Source: CAIZGX01 sp964385405 (lineage in GTDB: Bacteria > Bacteroidota > Bacteroidia > Flavobacteriales_D > Sanyastnellaceae). From it: a stretch of 64,000 nt of DNA. The stretch is from assembly GCA_964385405.1 (NCBI GenBank), contig CAYLOT010000006.1, forward strand, positions 1 through 64,000, given 5' to 3'. How positions within the stretch are numbered: position 1 is the stretch's first letter; every line of letters begins with the position of its first letter. The notes under the pieces are model-generated. The model did no database searches, had not been told where the DNA came from, and saw only the letters and a list, made by a program, of their open reading frames with translations. Shown here one piece after another: positions 61,401 through 64,000 of the stretch. The position numbers were made by a program, and so were the translations under genes.

Positions 61401-62275
61401 ACAGTTGAAGTTCCTCCGCTACATAAGATAGTCGTAGAATTCGACGCAGCTACAGGCTGTGGAAGGTATTGCACAACAATGCTATTCGAAGTGGCTACAA
61501 GTGCTGGCTGAGTAACTGTGATGCTCGTTGTTGCGGTCAAACCATTTACATCGTTTACGGTATAGGAATAAGTTCCAGAAGTTACAGTGAACGTTCCCGT
61601 TCCCGTGTATGGAGCTGTTCCGCCACTGCCTGTTACGGTAACTGTCGCTGAGCCACCGTTGCATAAAATACTCGAAGCTGTTGAACTTGCAGAAAGTGGA
61701 TTTACAACATTAAACGAAGCCCTATAATTGAACCCACCGTTACTAGCGAACACTGTTCCTCCTGAACATGTTACAACCGCTGAACTATACACCTCTAAAA
61801 AATAAGAACCCGCTTGAAGGCCATTTAAGATATTGATGTTGTTCGAAACGGAAGACCACATCTGATCCTGCCCACCGCAACCGTTGTTGAAGCCTGAGGT
61901 AAAAGGAAGTGCAAGGGGTGTAAATAATCCTGGAGTTGCCGTGGTTTGGTATATTCTGTAGAAGATTGATGTCCCTGTGAGATCACAACCACCACATTTC
62001 CAAACGTTGTGCTCGGCTCCCTTCATTATTAGGTTATTAGAGCCTACTACAAAATTTCCGAGGTTATTGCCTGCAAAATCAGGATTTCCTGTTGTAGCAT
62101 TTAAGTCGTAGTAGGTATTACCTCCGCCATTGAGCGAAAGAACTATATATGTGGTATTGAAACCGGCTGTTTGACCAAAAGAACTTGTTGATAAGAATGA
62201 GCCTAACAACAAAGTCATGAACAGCTTTATTGCTGTTGAATGGACAAGCTTTGTATTGAAAAATTTCCCTTTCAT
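58452..62275 (-). CDS. SprB-repeat adhesin with T9SS sorting domain (split by assembly gap)
   Basis: One large surface protein broken into two frames by the 100-N run. The N-terminus has a signal peptide (MTLLLGSFLSTSSFGQ), then a beta-rich head (to about residue 190). SprB-like repeats follow, with ILCNGG..TVTVTASGGTAPYTGTG and TDANGCTATTSITVTQP. Then come a PKD/Ig-like module, a MopE-like metal-binding motif (DSDADGFGNSS to DDNCSGFVDEGC), further beta domains and a type A T9SS sorting domain (LSVFPNPTNGDAL to the end). SprB repeats carry gliding or surface adhesion. The two halves use different frames only because the true gap length is not 100. The gene ends at a strong terminator. Confidence 0.85.
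60290..61695 (-). repeat. SprB-type tandem repeat array
   Basis: Six to seven partial or complete units on either side of the gap. The commonest unit is 66 residues (198 bases). Some copies carry an alternative unit with VATSNSIVVQYLPQPV. A block that contains the alternative unit and its neighbour occurs twice with no visible base difference over at least 180 bases (about 60535-60720 and 61326-61511). Each unit has one conserved Cys in ILCNGG or ILCSGG and another in DANGCTA. Confidence 0.85.
60966..61065. other. Assembly gap of 100 N inside the repeat array
   Basis: Exactly 100 N, the usual placeholder for a gap of unknown size. Both flanks end in the same repeat: the left at CGGTAAC, the right at ATGGCTGAG. 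In the intact upstream unit these points are 143 bases apart, and the two halves of the protein can only be in frame if the gap is 2 modulo 3, as 143 is. The true gap is therefore likely 143 plus a multiple of 198. Confidence 0.9.
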
Positions 62276-62321
62276 TTAATTATGAATCAATGGTTATAAA
62301 TTCTTAAGTATTCGTTTTCTA

Positions 62322-64000
62322 TTATGGACAAACTGTCACACAAGAACCACTAGGAATCATTTTTACATTGATTACAGCTCCGGCCGCTAATCCTGAAGCA
62401 GAATAAGTTGAAGCTGTTTCATTCGGAATAATTACTCCGTTGTTATACCATTGATATGTCGGACTGGTACCGCCATTCACAGGTGTTGCCGTAAACAACA
62501 ACACTCCCCCTGGACACGCCGTTGTTCCCGTAATAGAAACAGATGCAGAAAGCAACGGATTTTCAGTAACACTAACGGAGGTCCTTGTCAAACTAATACA
62601 ACCATTCGTTCCAATGGACTCAACAAAATAGTTCGTTGTGCCCAGCGAAAGTGACGTAGAACTGCTTAACGCAACTCCACCTGCAGCAGACGTGTACCAG
62701 GCAAATGTTGAACCTGTTGCTCCGGAAACTTGTAAAGATGCAATTGTTGCATTCGCAGTTTCACAAAAAACTTGAGGACTGGACGCGGTTGGAGCACTCG
62801 GTGCAGCTAATACCGTGATAGTTCCAGTAGCATTCACACTGCCGAGTCCACCCGTAAGAGGAATAGAATAACTAAATACACCGGAAGCGGCAGGTGTACC
62901 TGATATTGTAATGACATTTGAGCTCCAAGTAGCAGTAATCCCTGATGGTAAACCTGTGGCAGCTCCAATACCTGTTGCACCTTGGGTGCTGTGTGTTATT
63001 GAAGTCATCGCTGTCCCTTGACAGAGAGTTGGGGTGCTACTCGCCACCGAAACTCCGTTCAGTGTTGTGAAATTGGTTGAAAGAGACCATGCGCTTGTCG
63101 ATGACCCGCAGTTCGCTCGATAATAAATGTCATAATTGGTCCCTGCTTGCAATCCAGTAACAGTATAAGAAGCATTCGGCGCAGCGATCGTTACCGTCTG
63201 ATTCGAAACCAATGTACCCGACCCTAATGTAAATCCAGCCGGACCGTATTGAAAATCGTATGATGTTGCCGAGGAACAAGAGGTAGCCCACGTTAATGCA
63301 ACAGAATTAGATGATGGAGTTACGCTGGAAACCAATCCCGGTGTTGGACAAGCCGGAGCAGGGGCAATGGTTATCAAATAATCCTCCACCTCACCGTAAG
63401 AATTAGCGGCACAAGGCGTAACATTTATACCGTTTGTAGAGTACATTGCCCTTACGCGTAGCCTGTGATTACCCGCTGGCGGTGAACACGCTAATGTTAT
63501 CGGAAAAGACGCCGACGAACCCAAAACACCCACAACACCGGATCCCGCAACTTGACCGTTCGAATAACCTATGCGCTCTGTAATGTTATCAAAAACTCCG
63601 TCATCGTTATAATCAATCCAAGCTGCATAACCCTCTGAATATTGGCCTGCATATACAGTGCAATTGTAGGTAGTACTTGGCAAAAGCGTTGTTGTTAACA
63701 ACGGATTACTTGTATAATCTGAGTATCCTGCAAGTCCACTTGGACAACCCGTACCCGAGTTATTATCTAGCGTATTCAACACCACGCGGGCTATTACGTC
63801 GCCATCTGTACAACCAAAGGTTGTGACTGGCACACAATAACCAACATAAAAAGATCCTGCACCAGCCCATGAACTTAAATCCGACACTGAACAAACACTT
63901 CTTACCCAAAAGTAATAAGTTGTTCCTATCGTAAGGGAACTTAAATTCACTGCTGTAACTCCTGCTGCTGTTGTTCCTGAGGGTGTGGTTCCAGCCAAAG
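62322..64000 (-). CDS. Partial surface protein with GEVED and Fn3 domains
   Basis: The coding sequence continues beyond the right edge; 558 residues are visible. A GEVED domain occupies about the first 210 residues (CTDGDVIARVVLNTLDNNS, AAWIDYNDDGVFDNITERIG, ANSYGEVEDYLITI). A fibronectin type III domain follows (PSSNSVALTWATSC to WSLSTNFTTL), then Ig-like segments (GATGSTFAWYTSAAGGVAL and TATPVNGGTSPTYQWYNNG). The protein stops at GSCVTVCP without a T9SS sorting domain. It lies 46 bases upstream of the SprB-repeat adhesin and looks like a tandem relative. Early ending could be real or the result of recombination with its neighbour. Confidence 0.82.
   Translation of the reverse strand, partial: LAGTTPSGTTAAGVTAVNLSSLTIGTTYYFWVRSVCSVSDLSSWAGAGSFYVGYCVPVTTFGCTDGDVIARVVLNTLDNNSGTGCPSGLAGYSDYTSNPLLTTTLLPSTTYNCTVYAGQYSEGYAAWIDYNDDGVFDNITERIGYSNGQVAGSGVVGVLGSSASFPITLACSPPAGNHRLRVRAMYSTNGINVTPCAANSYGEVEDYLITIAPAPACPTPGLVSSVTPSSNSVALTWATSCSSATSYDFQYGPAGFTLGSGTLVSNQTVTIAAPNASYTVTGLQAGTNYDIYYRANCGSSTSAWSLSTNFTTLNGVSVASSTPTLCQGTAMTSITHSTQGATGIGAATGLPSGITATWSSNVITISGTPAASGVFSYSIPLTGGLGSVNATGTITVLAAPSAPTASSPQVFCETANATIASLQVSGATGSTFAWYTSAAGGVALSSSTSLSLGTTNYFVESIGTNGCISLTRTSVSVTENPLLSASVSITGTTACPGGVLLFTATPVNGGTSPTYQWYNNGVIIPNETASTYSASGLAAGAVINVKMIPSGSCVTVCP

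Noticed and set aside
60290..61695. Tandem repeats as a CRISPR array
   Set aside because: Units are 198 bases, in frame and coding for SprB-like domains; there are no short spacers and no cas genes.
1..64000. tRNA, rRNA, insertion sequences, prophage or defence islands
   Set aside because: Intergenic spaces are too short for most of these and none contains a recognisable tRNA fold; no transposase, integrase, restriction, toxin-antitoxin or cas gene was recognised.

Overview
The window is 64 kb of a Bacteroidota chromosome, most likely Flavobacteriales. The evidence is TAnnTTTG-type -7 promoter boxes instead of sigma70 -10 boxes, SprE/PorW and a type A C-terminal domain of the type IX secretion system (T9SS), SprB-like repeats, a PID-CTERM/exosortase module, a bactofilin-AtpZ-atpBEFHAG operon lacking atpDC, and DUF3098-uppP. 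Genus and family cannot be fixed from this sequence. A run of 100 N inside a tandem repeat shows a draft scaffold. Gene density is very high. No rRNA, tRNA, CRISPR array, insertion sequence or prophage was seen, and no gene-free stretch exceeds 300 bases.

Layout. 1-4.5 kb is a surface-polysaccharide edge: a family 2 glycosyltransferase behind a Wzc-like tyrosine autokinase with an (YG)11 tail, divergent from a three-gene module (PID-CTERM substrate, exosortase, membrane partner). 4.5-15.2 kb holds metabolic and envelope genes: M28 peptidase, two SDR enzymes, nitroreductase, MarR-YceI, a decayed secreted-protein gene, an ABC exporter, an acyltransferase and a two-domain VOC protein. 15.3-23.4 kb carries a PhoB/PhoR-like two-component pair, mfd, gltX, folB and asd. 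23.5-32.4 kb carries a large lamin-tail-domain protein, a polysaccharide deacetylase, a TonB-dependent receptor, kdsB, an HU-like/SPOR membrane protein, a small HTH regulator and a HAD phosphatase. 32.4-40.7 kb carries a LEA-type lipoprotein, M20 dipeptidase, proline dehydrogenase, a SprT-like protein, MlaE/MlaF-like lipid transporter subunits, an unassigned GT-B-like transferase and a flippase.

40.8-50.5 kb is the minus-strand block sprE/porW, bactofilin, atpZ (not ATG-initiated), a small membrane protein, then atpB-E-F-H-A-G, with a divergent degenerate M23 protein. 50.5-58.4 kb carries a PfkB kinase, rpmH, aspS, a lipoprotein hydrolase, DUF3098-uppP and hemA-hemC-hemD. 58.4-64 kb holds two large surface proteins: a SprB-repeat adhesin with a MopE-like metal-binding motif and a T9SS sorting domain, interrupted by the gap, and a GEVED/Fn3 protein that runs off the right edge and ends without a sorting domain.

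Themes. Two different C-terminal surface-sorting routes are present (exosortase/PID-CTERM and T9SS). Promoter boxes can be read directly and several lie only 4-5 bases before the start codon, suggesting leaderless mRNAs. Five convergent gene pairs share a four-base stop overlap. The least understood parts are the exosortase-associated membrane protein, the inactive-looking M23 protein beside SprE/bactofilin, and the decayed gene at 9.7-10.2 kb. I found no clearly new defence or mobile system.
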